64,000 nt of DNA from Hydractinia symbiolongicarpus (GCF_029227915.1 NC_079875.1:15803001-15867000), one strand, 5' to 3'. Counted from the first letter of the stretch, positions 1-13,084 are shown. Notes: generated from the letters alone by a model not told the origin. Numbers and translations: made by a program.

Positions 1-129
1 TACTTATAATATAATCTATCATAGTAATAGACTAATCTGTCTGTAATACACCTAGTGAATGTGTTCATTTTTTTTTAATCAGAGAAAAAAGCATGCCTCA
101 AACGCTAATATTCGACAAATCAAATGTCA

Positions 130-430
130 CAACACCGATAACATATATTAAATTACTGAAGCCATGTCAATGCAGCTAAAAGTTTAAGGGCAATAACTTA
201 TAGAAACAGCTGGAAATAACAAGTGCCATCTACTGTGTGGGAACCAAAATGGAAATAAAATGCTGACTCAACCCACCAGTCCTATAGAACAGTCAGGTTA
301 ACAACCTTTAAACTCTAATATCTCTTACAACTGTTAGTCAAAAACTCATGATCCTATACATTCTTCTAATCAGCATTTCAAGCTCTATACAGTAGGGGCA
401 ATAGGTGAAAAAATTTAAGAAAAAGGTTTT
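130..430 (+). repeat. Dispersed repeat, copy 1 (related to 58.65-59.1 kb)
   Basis: The stretch around 345-400 contains CATGATCCTATACATT followed shortly by a TCAGCATTTCAAGCTCTATACA-like block. The same order of blocks occurs at about 58865-58925 and, more diverged, at 58990-59060. The similarity appears to extend upstream, but only loosely. The family is not identified. Confidence 0.45.
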
Positions 431-649
431 TCCTTGCAATAACAGGTCATTGCTGATGTTTTTGGAATTCCTAAAACTTCCTATATATATTTTCTATTAT
501 CCTTCTGTGTAAGTAGATTTTTTCGCAAGTTTATAGGCCAGTTCTATACTAAACCCTCAAAGTGGCTCCCTTCATTTTGCTTTAAAGTCACAAAAAAGGA
601 TGTCTTGTTAAATCTGCTGATACTATGGAACACAATGTTACACATTTTT

Positions 650-1010
650 TTATAAGAAACATGTTTATAAGAAGCCTACATGTAAAATCTTCAAAAATTA
701 AGAAACTTTTACTACTACATTCCATGTGTATTTCTGAAATAAGAAACTTGTTTCTAATTAATTCTTACAATTAATTAAAGATGTTACAATCGCCACTACA
801 GAGTAAGTTTTTTTTTTACATTACTGTACCTAAGTTCCCAATGGGAATAATACACACCATAGTAAACAATCAAAAAATGCTAATAAGAAACCCTTACTTT
901 ACTAGGAAAATTAGGAAATTAAATAAGAAACTTTTAGAACTAAGAACATGAAATTTCAGGCTACAAATAAGAAACTTTTAGAACTAGGCCCTTCGCCAGA
1001 TTTCTTATAA
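650..1010. repeat. Cluster of ATAAGAAAC motifs
   Basis: The motif ATAAGAAAC or a close variant recurs about seven times in 350 bases. A longer copy, AAATAAGAAACTTTTAGAAC, is duplicated at about 923 and 965. It looks like a degenerate local tandem duplication and has no coding potential. Confidence 0.4.
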
Positions 1011-3130
1011 AAAACATGTAGTGCATTAGATTGTTATCAATACATTAATAATGATGATGTTTATAATGATAAACTTATAAATTATTATGGTGAAAGAAGA
1101 CCATGGTATGCACATTTTTTATCTGGATATCTGTATAGATGAGTTGCTGTATGTTTTGATTTTGCATCAAGAACAATAGACATGCGCACTCCATATGCAC
1201 AGGCAATAAAAACTAAAATACAACAGATTGTAAAGACCAAAAACATTCATTAAAAAAACACTAACACTTAAATTGGTTAAGTCTTAAACAGAGAACATAA
1301 CTGTGAAGAAAAAACAAATTCCAATGCATTTTCAATCTTATATTACTAAAAGTCTATAAATTAGCGTTAACAGCCAATGTGGTCACTCTTTTCAAGTTGT
1401 CCTCCTTTTCTTGCCTATCGTTACCGTTAAGGGGCAGGGGGAGGGTGTCCTAGTCTAGCGGACAATTTGCTGTTAACGGAGACGAAAACTGTTTGTCGAC
1501 GGCCCCCAGCTAATAGGGCAATTTGTATGTTATTTAGATACTGATTTAACAATACCAGAATATAGTTAAGGAAAAAGTTAATTTTGGACTATGTAAATTA
1601 ACAATGCTAATAAATCAACATTTAAAACAATTTCTTGACAAGAAAAGTTGCTACTCGCAATCTCGCAATCCTAGCTAATAAAAACAGTTTGCTAGGAAAA
1701 AAACTTACCATCTAGTGGTTGATAACCGTAATTGTATGATTTACTCATTTCTTCCTAATTTATAGCGAACATATAAACCATAATATAACTTAAACACATT
1801 ATGTGTAACAGAAAGAAGATGATCTAAAACCAGAATGATAGAAATTGTTACAAATCCTTGGTTCTTTCTCACACAACTTCCCCTGTCGGAACATCTGCGG
1901 CATAAGGATTAAGGGCCCAGGGTAGATCGAACATTTTATCTCGAACAAACCTCACTTGCTAGGTTAATATTTTTTATTTGATACGGGGTAGGCGAGACAA
2001 TAACAACATCAATTAGGAGAGGTGAGCATTGAAGTTGACATGATTAAATCAGGTTCTGTCATCGGTCCTCTGTCATCTGTGGCTACTATTTCACCCAACT
2101 GATAACCTTGCTGGCTACTGTGGGCTATGTGCTTTGTGATTTAGTCGTAGCTATTCTAGAAAGGCGTCTTTTAGTTTTTGGTGTACTATTAATGACTTGT
2201 TATCTTACTTCTAGCTAAACTAGCTACAGCTAAGTAGTGGTGCTGCTGGTGGAATACAAGTTATCTCATCAGGTAGGAACGCTAGAGAGTTAAGGAAAGA
2301 CATTTCTAAAGCATGTTCAGACACTGGTAAATACTGCTGTTTCTTATTTACTTGCAATCAATAAATAAAGGGTTGCAGAGCTGGAGGACATCAGGGTCCC
2401 CTAGTTTTGCAAGCCAAAAATTGTAGATGCTCCTTTTGTTCGAAACGTAATAGAAATTAAGTTCTTGTGTGTTTCATTTCTTCCAATCAAACAATTTTAT
2501 CTTAGCAGGCACGGTATGGCCAGGAAACGCAAGACAAGTTCAGGGGTAGACAAGGCTGGATAGGCAACACTATATATACCAAAATAAACTGCTTTTGAAA
2601 TTAATTTCTAAAAAATCTATAACTTAAATGGAATCTTGTCTGAGTCATTATAACAACATAAGGTAGAACTTTGCGTTTTTATTTATTTTTGGAGTTTTTT
2701 TCAGCCTTATTTTTTCTTATTTTATTTTAAATAATGAGAAAATAACTTTGTTTTTACCAGAATATTTTTCTTTAATTACTCTAAAATTTATGTTTATGTT
2801 GCTAATGGAGCTGTATAATCAAGCATGAATATTATTTTGCAGTTGTATTATTACAGTACAGTCCAGATGTAAGCGTACGTGTATGCTCAACTTGCAAAAA
2901 TAATTGCTTTCATTAAAAAAAACAATAGGATAGCAAGTTCCTTTCAAATTGCGCGAAAATAATTGCTTCGTGTTAAAAACAAAAGCATAGCGAGAAACAT
3001 TGTTTAAAAACAATACTCTGCGCGAGAATAAATTAAACGCGAAGGCCATTGAATTTTATTTTTTTTTAACAACGAAACTAATTATAGTAACACGATTTTA
3101 ATCTGATATATTTAAAAAAACACAAGCTCT

Positions 3131-3430
3131 TACTTTTAAAATGCGATCTAAAAAAGCTTTTCTATAGCGGTTTTTCGTTTTTAAACTTTCAAAATGCGAT
3201 CTAAAAAAACATTTGTATCGCCGTTTTTCGTTTTTAAACTTTTTAAAATGCGATCTAAAAAAAACATTTCTATCACCGTTTTTCGTTTTTAAACTTTTAA
3301 AATGCGTTCTAAAAAAACATTTCTATCCTCGTTTTTCGTTTTTAAACTTTTAAAATGCGATCTAAAAAAACATTTCTATCTCCGTTTTTCGTTTTAAAAC
3401 TTTTAAAATGCGATCTAAAAAAGCTTTTCT
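3131..3430 (+). repeat. Tandem repeat, 53-54 bp unit, six copies
   Basis: The anchor ATGCGATCTAAAAAA recurs at 3141, 3194, 3248, 3302 (with one change), 3355 and 3408, a spacing of 53-54 bases. Each unit also carries GTTTTTCGTTTTTAAAC. The copies are highly similar, which suggests recent expansion. Short ORFs starting in the array follow from the repeat and are not genes. Confidence 0.9.
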
Positions 3431-4315
3431 ATTAGATTCAGATCTATTTTGTCCCCGAAGTTGTGGAGCAAAATTTTTGCTCTATGCAACATTTTTTTGC
3501 TCCATTACAGTAAAAAAAATAGATATGGGATGCAAGGAACTTTTGTCATGCGCATGCAATGGAGCAATGTGGCATAGCACGTGCATGAAAACATTCTTTG
3601 TGCCCCCTTAGCTTTAGGCTCATGTTCTTTTAAAAAGTTTTTTATAAAATGCGGGTATGACAGAACGAAAGTGCATATGTTTTCCCTGTATAACTTCTTT
3701 CTTATTTTCCATAAAAAAACACCACATTTCCGATTATTTAGAAAACCCAAAAACCATGAAATAATAGCATTTTTTTACCTTTTTTTTATTATTAATAAGA
3801 AAAAAGCAGCCCTTATGGCCCAAATATATATATTAAATAAATTTATGAATACCTTGCATATCAGATAAACATTGTTTTGATGAGTTTTTCTATGTTTATA
3901 AACAACAAATTAAATTTCACATAAGAGGTATTAATAAAAACGGTAAAGACGACATCATTATGCAGTCTAAAATATTTTCTTCTAAATTAAAACTTGTTAA
4001 AAACTTTTATATATATAAATAAAAATTGAAAAAATAAGTTTCTTAAAGCAAACGACTGATAACTAGTGAACATTGCGATTTGTGATAAGGCTTTTTTTCC
4101 AAACCAACTACCTCGTCTAGTTGCATAATCTAGAAAATCAACCACAGACACAAGGTATTTATCACATGCTACTTTCGTCCAATGGATTTTGCTAACCACT
4201 TCTTGTCAGATCTTTCAGCTTTGTCATTCAGGTGTGTGCAGAAGAACTGACCACGGCTTTTCTTTGAGTGTCTTGAGTTCAAACACTTAAAAGTTGTATT
4301 AAAGAAGAATTCTTT

Positions 4316-4418
4316 GTTCATCACTAACATACTGCCTGGCAATGAGTCCGCGGTCCCTAGAACTGGGAGCCGCAGACGAACCCACTACACTACGTTTGGC
4401 AATATGTTAGTGATGAAC
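4316..4418 (-). mobile_element. tRNA-like SINE core inside a 16-bp perfect inverted repeat
   Basis: The arms GTTCATCACTAACATA (4316-4331) and its exact complement (4403-4418) bracket a minus-strand tRNA-like core. The core has an A-box-like TAGTGTAGTGGGT and the anticodon-arm-like segment CTCCCAGTTCTAGGG. Related cores occur at 11.16-11.24 kb (minus) and 37.79-37.86 kb (plus). A further half-copy of the arm, TTTGTTCATCACTTAC, lies near 4553. This looks like a tRNA-derived SINE that has acquired terminal inverted repeats. Confidence 0.6.
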
Positions 4419-5312
4419 TCAGATAGTTTATCCGGATGGTGTGTATACATAGGTGAATATTTGTCAAAGCACATTTGTATTTCATTCTCAACAGACCTCT
4501 GATCATGAGGGGCGAGTATAATGCGTGTAAGTCATATTGTAGAAGAACTACTTTGTTCATCACTTACAAGTTGCTGCTCAAATCAAAATTTTACATGCAA
4601 AGAAATTGGCGGAAATGGTATGCCTGCACTTTTAACATTATGAAATGGGCTTCACTTAGCTCTGCTAAAAAAAGAAGCGTTAAAACTTCGAGTTTGTTCA
4701 ATAACAAACATAAGTTGCATATCTATTCTTTTAGAATAATTATCGACATTCTCAACTAAACAGAGTGTGCTGATGATACAATCCGCAAGGTTTTACCGAG
4801 CCCTACATATTCTTAAATATTATTTTTTATAAGAAATATTATTTTTTAATATGCTGCTACTTGAAAATAACCTTATGAAAAATAGCAGCAGGTCTCCTGA
4901 ACACTTAGATATTGCGATTTTTATCTTTTATTATTGGATGTCATTATATTATAACTCAGATTCCAGTTTAAAGTGAATTCTGTTAGACAAAGTTATAGAC
5001 TAAAAAGGGCATCATTCCCAACCTAAACAAGGATTAAAACAGACTAACAAATAGGTCAGCCTTTCAAGTTTAACCCAAAAAATACAAAGGGTTAATTTAC
5101 TATTTTTATCTATAAAAATATTATGCCTTTGTCTTTCTAGACTATTAGAAATAGATGGACGCATTAGTGAAACTTTTTAATTGGCTTTGTTGTATAAAAA
5201 GGTACTGATTTGTTTTTATTACAATTTTTTTAAAAAGAAGAAAAAACCCTGATATGTATACAAAGCTCTTTTTCCATAACAGAATATGATAATAGAGATT
5301 TTGCTTTATTAG

Positions 5313-8300
5313 TAATGCTGACCCCGAACCTTCTCATTATGGCAGCATTAATTCAGGAAGTGATCCATATCAACAAAATATCCAGACTGTACGCATTGCA
5401 GCGTTTAACGTACAACGCTTTGGTGCAAAAAAGTTTAATGATAAATATGCAATTGATATATTACATAAGGTATGAGCTTAAGGTCGAACAGCTTTTGTTC
5501 TTTTGTTGTAATGTTTACCTGGCTTAGAACCTGACAAATTACTAAGGTATAAGTTAGTAGTTTTCTTGTGAGCCCTACTGTGTTCTTTAAATAAAATGTG
5601 AATTTTTTTAGATAATTTCTCGTTATGATCTTATTTTGCTACAAGAAGTACAAGATGGGAATTTAAAGAAGATCCCTTCTTTTATCAATGCTCTTAACAA
5701 GTAGGTGTATATAAGTACACTAACATGGAATTTTCTCGCATATCTTTTCTTTATCTTTTCTGCTCGTTTTTCTAGTATATCTAAAAACTCTTTTTGTATA
5801 GGTTTTAAAATCATTTTTACTCTATAACATGTTAATTGTTTTGACCAAAAACTGTTCATCCTATTTTTTGACTAATTGCGCTGTAGCTTAGTGGTTACAG
5901 CTGCCACACTTTTATGCAAGAGAAAGAGTTCGTTCCCACTTGGTGACGATTTAATATGAATGAGTAACTGTTACGATAGCTCTGGGTTAACCCCAGCCAT
6001 GTGAGGAAAAGAGCGGAGATAGCAAATTGTGTGGTAGTTGGATATTGCAGGGAAAAACTCAAACCTTAGTTTGGTCTGCGTATATCTTAAAATAAGCATT
6101 AAATACTCCAGGACTCCCCATCTAACCCATGGGCTTTCTTGGAAAATCTATGTAGCAAATCTACTTATATATACTGGCGCAAGTCTACTTTGAAAAAAGC
6201 TTTTATGTAGTGGTTTCACCAACATTGAGGGAATCTAAAAAGGCCTTAATTTTTAAGATCCTCTAAGATGGTGAGGTGAAAAAAAAGTCCTTAAAATTGT
6301 CGTTAAAAGGTGTTACAACAAAATGGAATGACTATTTTTTCTTTTTTTCTTTATTTTGTTACATATATAAAGCTAACTTTTATTTCTTAATATTTTTTAG
6401 AAATTCAGGCCGTTCCTACAAATATGTTGTTAGTGATTATCTTGGAAGAAAAACTTATAAAGAACAATATCTCTATATATACAGGTAGGTTATTTTCGTG
6501 ACAGCTAATTGAAAAAAACTTTTACTTGGGGAAAAAGTAGATGTAAAAAATATTACGTAACATCAGGACAACAATTATAGTGGAGTTTTATATTATTTCA
6601 TTTATATATTTATTATCTATAAACAAATAGTTTAACAGGATGGCCATAAAAAACTAAATACATAAAATACAAAGTTTCTGTTCTTCCATGGGTCTTTGAC
6701 ATAACACGGGTAAATAAAAAAATGATAAAATAAGTAACCAAAAATGATTTTTTTGGTTACTTATTTTGCAGTGTACATTATTAAAAAAGTGTATGGTTGT
6801 TTAAAAATTTAAATTCCTTACCTGATTCAGCGGACCCAATTATTGCCAGTAAGTTGTTAAATTCTAGTGCACCATTAAAGTGAAATCCTCTTCTACACGT
6901 TTAAGGTTTCGTAGGATATGTTTTTTGTTATTGTCAAATGATTTCAAAGTAGTTTTCGCATGTTTGTCCCTTACTACAGTTGATACAGATACGCTTTTTA
7001 GTCAAATCTGCAATGGCTACGAAATGCAATATTTTTGCACATTTCCTTTAAACACGAGAACTTTAGCTCAATTTTTCCAGATTGTGAATCTTCTTCTGGC
7101 ACTTTTTTGATGGAGTTTCAGTGATAGATAGATACTTAATAAAGAAACTATGCAGTGCCAATTTCTCAACATTTCGTGTCAAAAACACCTTTGACAAAAA
7201 AACATTGTTTTCATTTATTTCAGAAGAAACACTCTCGCGTACAGCATTTTAAGAAATTTATTTTATTGAATATCTTTAAGCTCGTTAAAGGCGCCTCTCG
7301 AGATAAAAATTAATTTTTTTAGTATTAACTTTAATGGCCTCCTTACTTCATTGCAAATTTCAAACATCTCTCTTTAATGTAATACTTGTATATATGCGCA
7401 AAAGAAAATGCATTCATATAAGCATTGAGGTGAAGTAATTTGTGTTATTATAACCGTAGGGAAGACATTTTTGAAATATCTGATTCGTTTCATTACGATG
7501 ATGGACCTGAAGAACTGGGAACAGATACATTCCAACGTGAGCCGTTTGTTGTGCTGGTAAAGGGAATGAAAACAGCAGGTAGAGAAATGATCTTAATTTC
7601 TTCATGCAAATCTTGCCTTTTCCCAACCCTGTTAGTTTTAGCTTTTAACGTAATTTTACTCGCCACAACTGCTTCCACTCGCCACAGCAGCTTCCACCCC
7701 CCACAGTGCTTCCGCTCGCCACAGCTGCTTCCGCTCGCCACAGCTGCTTCCGCTCGCCACATGCTCTCACTTTCCACATGCTCTCACTCGCCACAACTGC
7801 TCTCACTTAAAACAAAAAAATTTTCAAAAAAGTTAATATTCTTACAATAAAGGTTGCAAATTTGTCTGGAGAAATGTTTTTTTGCGAGTATAAATTTTGA
7901 GAAAAATTAGTCTTCGCGAAAGGTAGTAAACGCGAAAATAGATATCCATGATGTATGTCTAAGGGGTCTCTTGGTCCTTGAGCCAACTTCATTAAAAAGA
8001 CGAAATACCCAACGGAACAAGGTCTACGGGTAAATTTTCATTGCACAATTTATTTGCGAAAGTTAGGTTTTGACCATACGCGCAAACTGGTATCCTAAAT
8101 TTTTTTTCCTTCAGTGCAACAATTTCTATTCTATTTAGTGTAGCATGGATATACAAAAGTGTACCTACTTATAAGATAATTTATTTTGTTTAGTGAAACA
8201 ATTCGCCATCATTGGGGCTCACTTACAGCCTAAGTTTGTAGAAGAAGAATTAAATGAACTGGTGAATGTCTACAACACAGTGGTGAAAAAATGGGGAGTT

Positions 8301-11007
8301 GATGACGTTTTGATCATGGGAGATTTTAATGCGGGTGGAAGGTACAAATTTTGTTGTTTTATCTGTCCTTAATATACTGAACGTGTGTCAACACCGGATT
8401 CTTTTCACCGATTCTTGCAGGGGGACAGACCTTAAACAAAAAAAACTCTGAAAAATTTAAAATTTGCATGAATTAAATTTCGCAAATAGCTTATTTCAAC
8501 ATATTGTAGGGCAATGAACATAAGACCAAGCTTTTTTACAATTTTCCACTGGGCCTAACTTTTGCGACCAATAATCGCGAAATCGCTAAAAAACTTTCGC
8601 GAAAGTTTCTGTTTTTAAAATATGTTAAAGATACTATGCACATAGTATTTAAAGTGCAGAAACTTTCACGAAAAGTAACTTCCGCGAACAGGAAAATTCG
8701 CCAAATTTTTACATTTTGCGCATATGTGACTATTATTAGATTTTGCAAACATGTGATTATTATTACATTTTGCGAACATAAACATACGCTAAATAATGCC
8801 TCGCGAGCATAGCCTTAAAAAATCGAAGATAGAACCTCAAAACGTAAATTTTTTTTATTAAAGGATACTATTGAAATTGAGATGGGCCATTCTTGTGAAC
8901 TTTCTAAAGAATTGTATGACCTCTAAAGAATTGTATGACCTCTTTGAATAAAACAAAAAAAAATAAAAAAAATAGAGATTTTTTCTTTCGAAAACATTAA
9001 ATTTTGCAAATTAAAGAGAAACTCTATTTGCGTTCATGGCATAAACTGTCACAAGTTTTTGCAAACGAATCTTTCTGCACTAAATGTATTTTCAGTTTTT
9101 AACGCTAGCTTTTTAGATTTTTACTATACATCATAAAAGAGGCGATACACGGTCAAATAAATTTGATCAAATTTCTATCACTAACTTCAGTAATGAAACA
9201 GCTTGAAACTTGCTTTTTAAAGGGAAAAATTAACGAATTAGCCAGTTATAAGTCGTTCGCAAAATTTCGTTTCCACTGAGTGGAAAAGAAAAAACGACCA
9301 TCCTGTAAAAGTTAATGTCGCGGGAACAAATCTTTTATTACCTTCAACTGCGAAAAGGAAATGATGGCATTCTGTTTTGTTTTAATGTGGTGCTTTTAGT
9401 TAAATTATATTATAGAGAGAAAGATATAAGAAAAGAAGCTATTAAATTAATGTGAAGATGTTTTCCTAGAAATTTAACGGCAGATAAAAAATCTCAAGAT
9501 GTAAGGCAGAATAAAATATTGCAGTGGAATAATGAAATTTTCCGTGTTTGAAATGTTGAAATGTGGAAATCAAGTCTTTGTTACTTAATTCCGCTAATGT
9601 CACCTAAAATCCTACAAATCGTGAAAATTCACATCCGAGATAATTTCGAGCCATTTTGCCTTTGTTCAGTGTCGGAGAGCATGAGCAAATAAGGAGAATG
9701 CCAGAACAGTTCGTGACATATTAATAACCGCTTTAGAATTCTTTTTATCGAATTTTTCGCACTGATTCTTTTAATTTCAGCCATATCTCAAAAAAGAAAT
9801 TAGCGACTGTTGATTTGAAAACAGATCCCAAATTTTCTTGGTTGATTGAAAATGAAGACACAACAGTTGGAAAGAATACTTACACCTATGACAGGTTTGT
9901 TTGTTTGTTTGTGTGTGTGTTTTTATTTGTTTGTTCCTTTTTGTTTGTTTAATCCGTCTATAATACCGTCATTTTTGTCTACGGAGTACCAAAATGGGCA
10001 AAATTCCAGTCATGTTAACAAAGTATGTTTTTCTGTAAATGCTATTATATAAACAAAAAGAAATACTCTCAATTTTAACCCTCATTATTTTGTTTCTTTA
10101 CCTGGTTTGTATTCCGCTAGTGTACTCTATGGAATGCCAAAATAGTCAAAACCCTTGTTATTTATTTTTTTCATTTCACGTAGATTTTGTTTTCGCTGTT
10201 TGGGTAGAGGATATGTGTTCATTGATTTAAAATTTAATTCTTTTTATACTTTTAATTTTTATATTTTCACTCAGCACACTGATGTCGCCTACAAGAAATT
10301 TCATTGGCTAGAATATAAATTTTACTTTTTAATACTTAATCTTAATTAGCTGCAACTAACATCACGAATTAATATTGTGACACATAAACGAATGATTGAC
10401 ATAATATAATTTTAAAATCCACCATTATTAAAAAAGCCAAATGAAGTACCAATATAATGTCTTCATTTGTTCTTCTTTAGAATAATTGCATCCGGTGAAA
10501 TGTTATTAAAGCATATACCAAGACACAGTGCAAAAGTTTTTAGATTTGATGAAGAATTTGATATCAAAGAGGTAAGGGGTGTGTATTGCTAAAGGGGGTG
10601 CCCTCCTCCCTGCCCCATACACCCCCTGCATTTTTTATTCAACGAGGTATATATACTATATAACAAGATGTGTGCTCATTTTCTCCTTTTTTGTTGGAAC
10701 CTCTCTAAATACTTGCATTGTCTACCGATGCTTTAAATATAATTTTGTGACGTAATCTTACTTTAGCCATTACGAATTAGCGACCACTATCCTGTAGAGA
10801 TTATAATTGGTAAGATTGATTTCGTTATCTTCGAAGTAGTTTGTAGAATGTACTGATACCTGCTTTTATTCCCTCTTGCTCTCTCTTAATTCCATCATCC
10901 CCCAACCCTATCCAGAAAGTTATCACCCCACTTTACTACGATCTACACCCCACCCCGGTTTTTTTACTCCTCCCTCCTATGTACTATTTTTTTCAGCCGC
11001 AACCTAG
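5313..11007 (+). CDS. DNase I-like endonuclease (5' exon not found)
   Basis: Nine exons with agreeing phases: 5313-5469, 5612-5700, 6401-6484, 7460-7578, 8194-8341, 9781-9894, 10481-10571, 10767-10809 and 10997-11007 (TAG), about 284 residues. The protein has the exonuclease-endonuclease-phosphatase fold of animal DNase I, which cuts double-stranded DNA with Ca/Mg. Visible landmarks in order are IAAFNVQRFG, LLQEVQDG (Glu39 equivalent), YKEQYLYIYR (Glu78), DTFQREP, IGAHLQP (His134), MGDFNAG (Asp168/Asn170), YDR (Asp212) and SDHYPVE (Asp251/His252), so the catalytic set is intact. The bovine Arg41 position reads Gln. No cysteine appears in the visible 284 residues, so both disulfides of mammalian DNase I are absent. 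The first exon enters in phase 2 (one leading base), so a start exon lies upstream; whether it encodes a signal peptide is unknown. Reading through the donor at 10810 would give a slightly different C-terminus. Confidence 0.9.
5880..6130 (+). mobile_element. tRNA-derived SINE in DNase I-like intron
   Basis: The head has an A-box-like TAGCTTAGTGGTTACAG and a B-box-like GAGTTCGTTCCC about 45 bases later. The body contains GCCATGTGAGGAAAA, also present in the element at 35.8-36.06 kb inside the ADAMTS gene. The element lies between DNase I-like exons 5612-5700 and 6401-6484. Its boundaries are approximate. Confidence 0.6.
6727..6767. repeat. Short hairpin, 18-bp arms
   Basis: AAAATAAGTAACCAAAAA is followed within a few bases by its complement. 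The hairpin lies in the intron between exons 6401-6484 and 7460-7578 of the DNase I-like gene. It may be the remnant of a short inverted-repeat element. Confidence 0.6.
7668..7806 (+). repeat. Minisatellite, ~20-bp unit, in DNase I-like intron
   Basis: CTCGCCACAGCTGCTTCCG and variants recur about seven times directly downstream of exon 7460-7578. It is GC-rich compared with its surroundings. Open frames across it on both strands join real exon sequence to repeat and are not separate genes. Confidence 0.85.
8545..8770. mobile_element. Inverted-repeat element rich in TTCGCGAA motifs
   Basis: ACTTTCGCGAAAGTTTCTG near 8600 faces a near-complement CAGAAACTTTCACGAAAAGT near 8656. Further CGCGAA and GCGAA boxes lie on either side. 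Similar elements occur at 2.93-3.03, 7.87-7.95, 11.83-12.05 and 13.08-13.20 kb. It is probably a small non-autonomous DNA element, placed in a DNase I-like intron. Confidence 0.5.
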
Positions 11008-11156
11008 TTGCACTAGAAAATAGAAATATTCGAGATTCTCCTCTATGTCTTATCTTGTGGCATTTTTATTTTACATTTTCCTATCTTCAAGAAAGTGCTG
11101 ATAAAAGATGATGTACTTTATATTGAAGAATAACTACTTTGCTCGTCACTAACATA

Positions 11157-11240
11157 GTACCTGGCATGAATCGGGATTCGATCAGCGATCCCCAGAACTG
11201 GGAGCCGCAGACGAATCCACTATACTACGTGCACGTGCGG
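11157..11240 (-). mobile_element. tRNA-like SINE core
   Basis: On the minus strand it reads TAGTATAGTGGATTCGTC (A-box-like), then CTCCCAGTTCTGGGGATC (anticodon-arm-like) and GATCGAATCCC (B box). It is the same family as the cores at 4.32-4.42 and 37.79-37.86 kb. The adjoining CTCGTCACTAACATAGTACC resembles the inverted-repeat arm seen at 4316. It lies just beyond the DNase I-like stop codon. Confidence 0.6.
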
Positions 11241-11827
11241 CACATATGATAATTCACCTATGATATACTTTTTAGAAAAAGCGCCAAAAGATGAACTGTA
11301 AGCTGTATGCTGTGTAGCTAATTTTTTAAGAAGACAGACGTTGTTAATAAATCAGAAGCGCTCGCCAGACAAAACTTACACAAGTACTTGAGTCGCCATA
11401 AAGAAATATTTCACGAAGATATGTGAAGCTACATGGTCTCTAGAATAACCGAAATTCAACCTCCACATTTTGCACATATAACAACACGATTGCACATTAC
11501 GTCATACCCTTTAACATTACGTCATGCAGAGTGAATACTTATTTATTTTTGAATACTCATACCGAAAAGTCACTTTATTGTACTGGTACTGTTATCAATG
11601 TGAGTCTTTTGTTCTCCCATGTATACATTAGATATACATTGGCATTGGCCACCCCGTTTCCTTCACGTGGTGTTGGTTGATCCGTAGCTGCGATAATGGC
11701 ACTTGTTAAACAAGATCGCTCTGGACTGAAGCTCAGAACTAGTGATTGCGAAGTGAACCCTGTAAACGCTCGGCCACGCTTTGCTGTCTCTGGAGCAACA
11801 ATCAAGTATGCTTTTTAGTTTATATGG

Positions 11828-12050
11828 GGGAAATATTCGCGAATCTTAAAAATTCGCGAAATTTGCGAGATAAACTTTTGCGACGTGGCAAATCAAAAAT
11901 ATTTTTGAGAGAACAACTTCGGCAAAACTTAGAATCTGTTTTTAAAACTGGAGATGTTTTAAAACTAGACTTTTGCGAAAAAAAATTTTTTTTAAAAAAA
12001 AATATGTAGCCAAATTTTCGCGAAGAAGCACAAAATTCGCAAAACTTTTT
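11828..12050. mobile_element. Inverted-repeat element rich in TTCGCGAA motifs
   Basis: The left end has ATTCGCGAATC and ATTCGCGAAATTTGCGAG; the right end has CCAAATTTTCGCGAAG and AAATTCGCAAAAC, which is the rough complement. Same family as the element at 8.55 kb. Confidence 0.5.
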
Positions 12051-13084
12051 CTTGTGTAAGATGTTTTGGCTAATGTGCATACACGAAAACGAAATAAAAA
12101 TGTAGTGTGATTTTTTTTAAAAGAAACAACTGAAAATTTATATTAAATATCTGGGATCTCCGTTATACTTTTTTGATAAGAAACTGGCGAAGGCTCTTAC
12201 TTCGAAAGTTTCTTAACAGCTTTCCAATTTTCTAATTTATACATGCTGCAATTTGCATAGTCTCGCAAAAAGGACTTGCGGTCTTTTAATTATATGTGCA
12301 TGTTGTATATTACTGCTTCTCTGTAATAATAATAATAATACCCCCGTCGTTTGTTTTGCGCTCTGTTTCGGATCTCCAGTTTTTCAGTAACAGACGAACA
12401 AGGGAGATACACGACAGGAAAATGCCCGTGAGTGTTTTCACGGGCAAACAAGTAGTCTCGTATAATATTAGCCGTATTTTGTCTGTCTGATCGCAAAAAA
12501 AGTGCCGTGTAATTTAAAGACGGACGACCCCGTGAATTTTTTCCACGGGTTAACGACTAGTCTATAATAATGGTTTTATTTTGTTCAAAATTCTAAATGA
12601 CTGCTGTATGCTGAGATTTTTCGACATAGTAATGTACAAAACGTACAAAGACCAGAATTCCTTGTATGTTTTTTTAGACTAACGACTGATTATAAATATG
12701 TGTTATTGCGCAAAATTGCTTTGTGCGAAAAAAAGCACGAAATAGCCAACCATAAAATGCGTGTAAAGGTCAAAGAACACAGAGACCATTAACCAGCAAA
12801 TTTTGCACCGATGGATTATTTTAAAAACACAGTAGAAAGAATTATTTAAATCCGAAAAAAGGTCTTTTGTACGGCTACTATTAGTAGGTACAAACGCTTC
12901 TCACATTTCTCCAGTAATATAGCTCTACTTTCCTATTCGTGTTTTTAAGTTGTTACTAGATTTGTTAGCTGTTTTTTAAATTTTCTACACACCTATGTAG
13001 ATAGGTGCAGTTTGTATGGATACCGGATGCCTATATAAAGGGAAAGTACCCTACAGGTATAATCACTGAAGTACCTCAAGGGAA

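Larger units (their letters stand above)
1..5312. other. Non-coding stretch upstream of the DNase I-like gene
   Basis: No ORF here resembles a known protein and none shows convincing splice-linked coding. The stretch holds short dispersed repeats, the 53-54 bp tandem array at 3.1-3.4 kb and a tRNA-like hairpin element at 4.3 kb, which are listed separately. The missing first exon (start codon and possible signal peptide) of the DNase I-like gene probably lies here or further upstream, but I could not identify it. Confidence 0.5.

Noticed and set aside
7440-7850. 136-codon plus-strand ORF
   Set aside because: Its first third is the DNase I-like exon 7460-7578; the remainder reads through the donor into the minisatellite.
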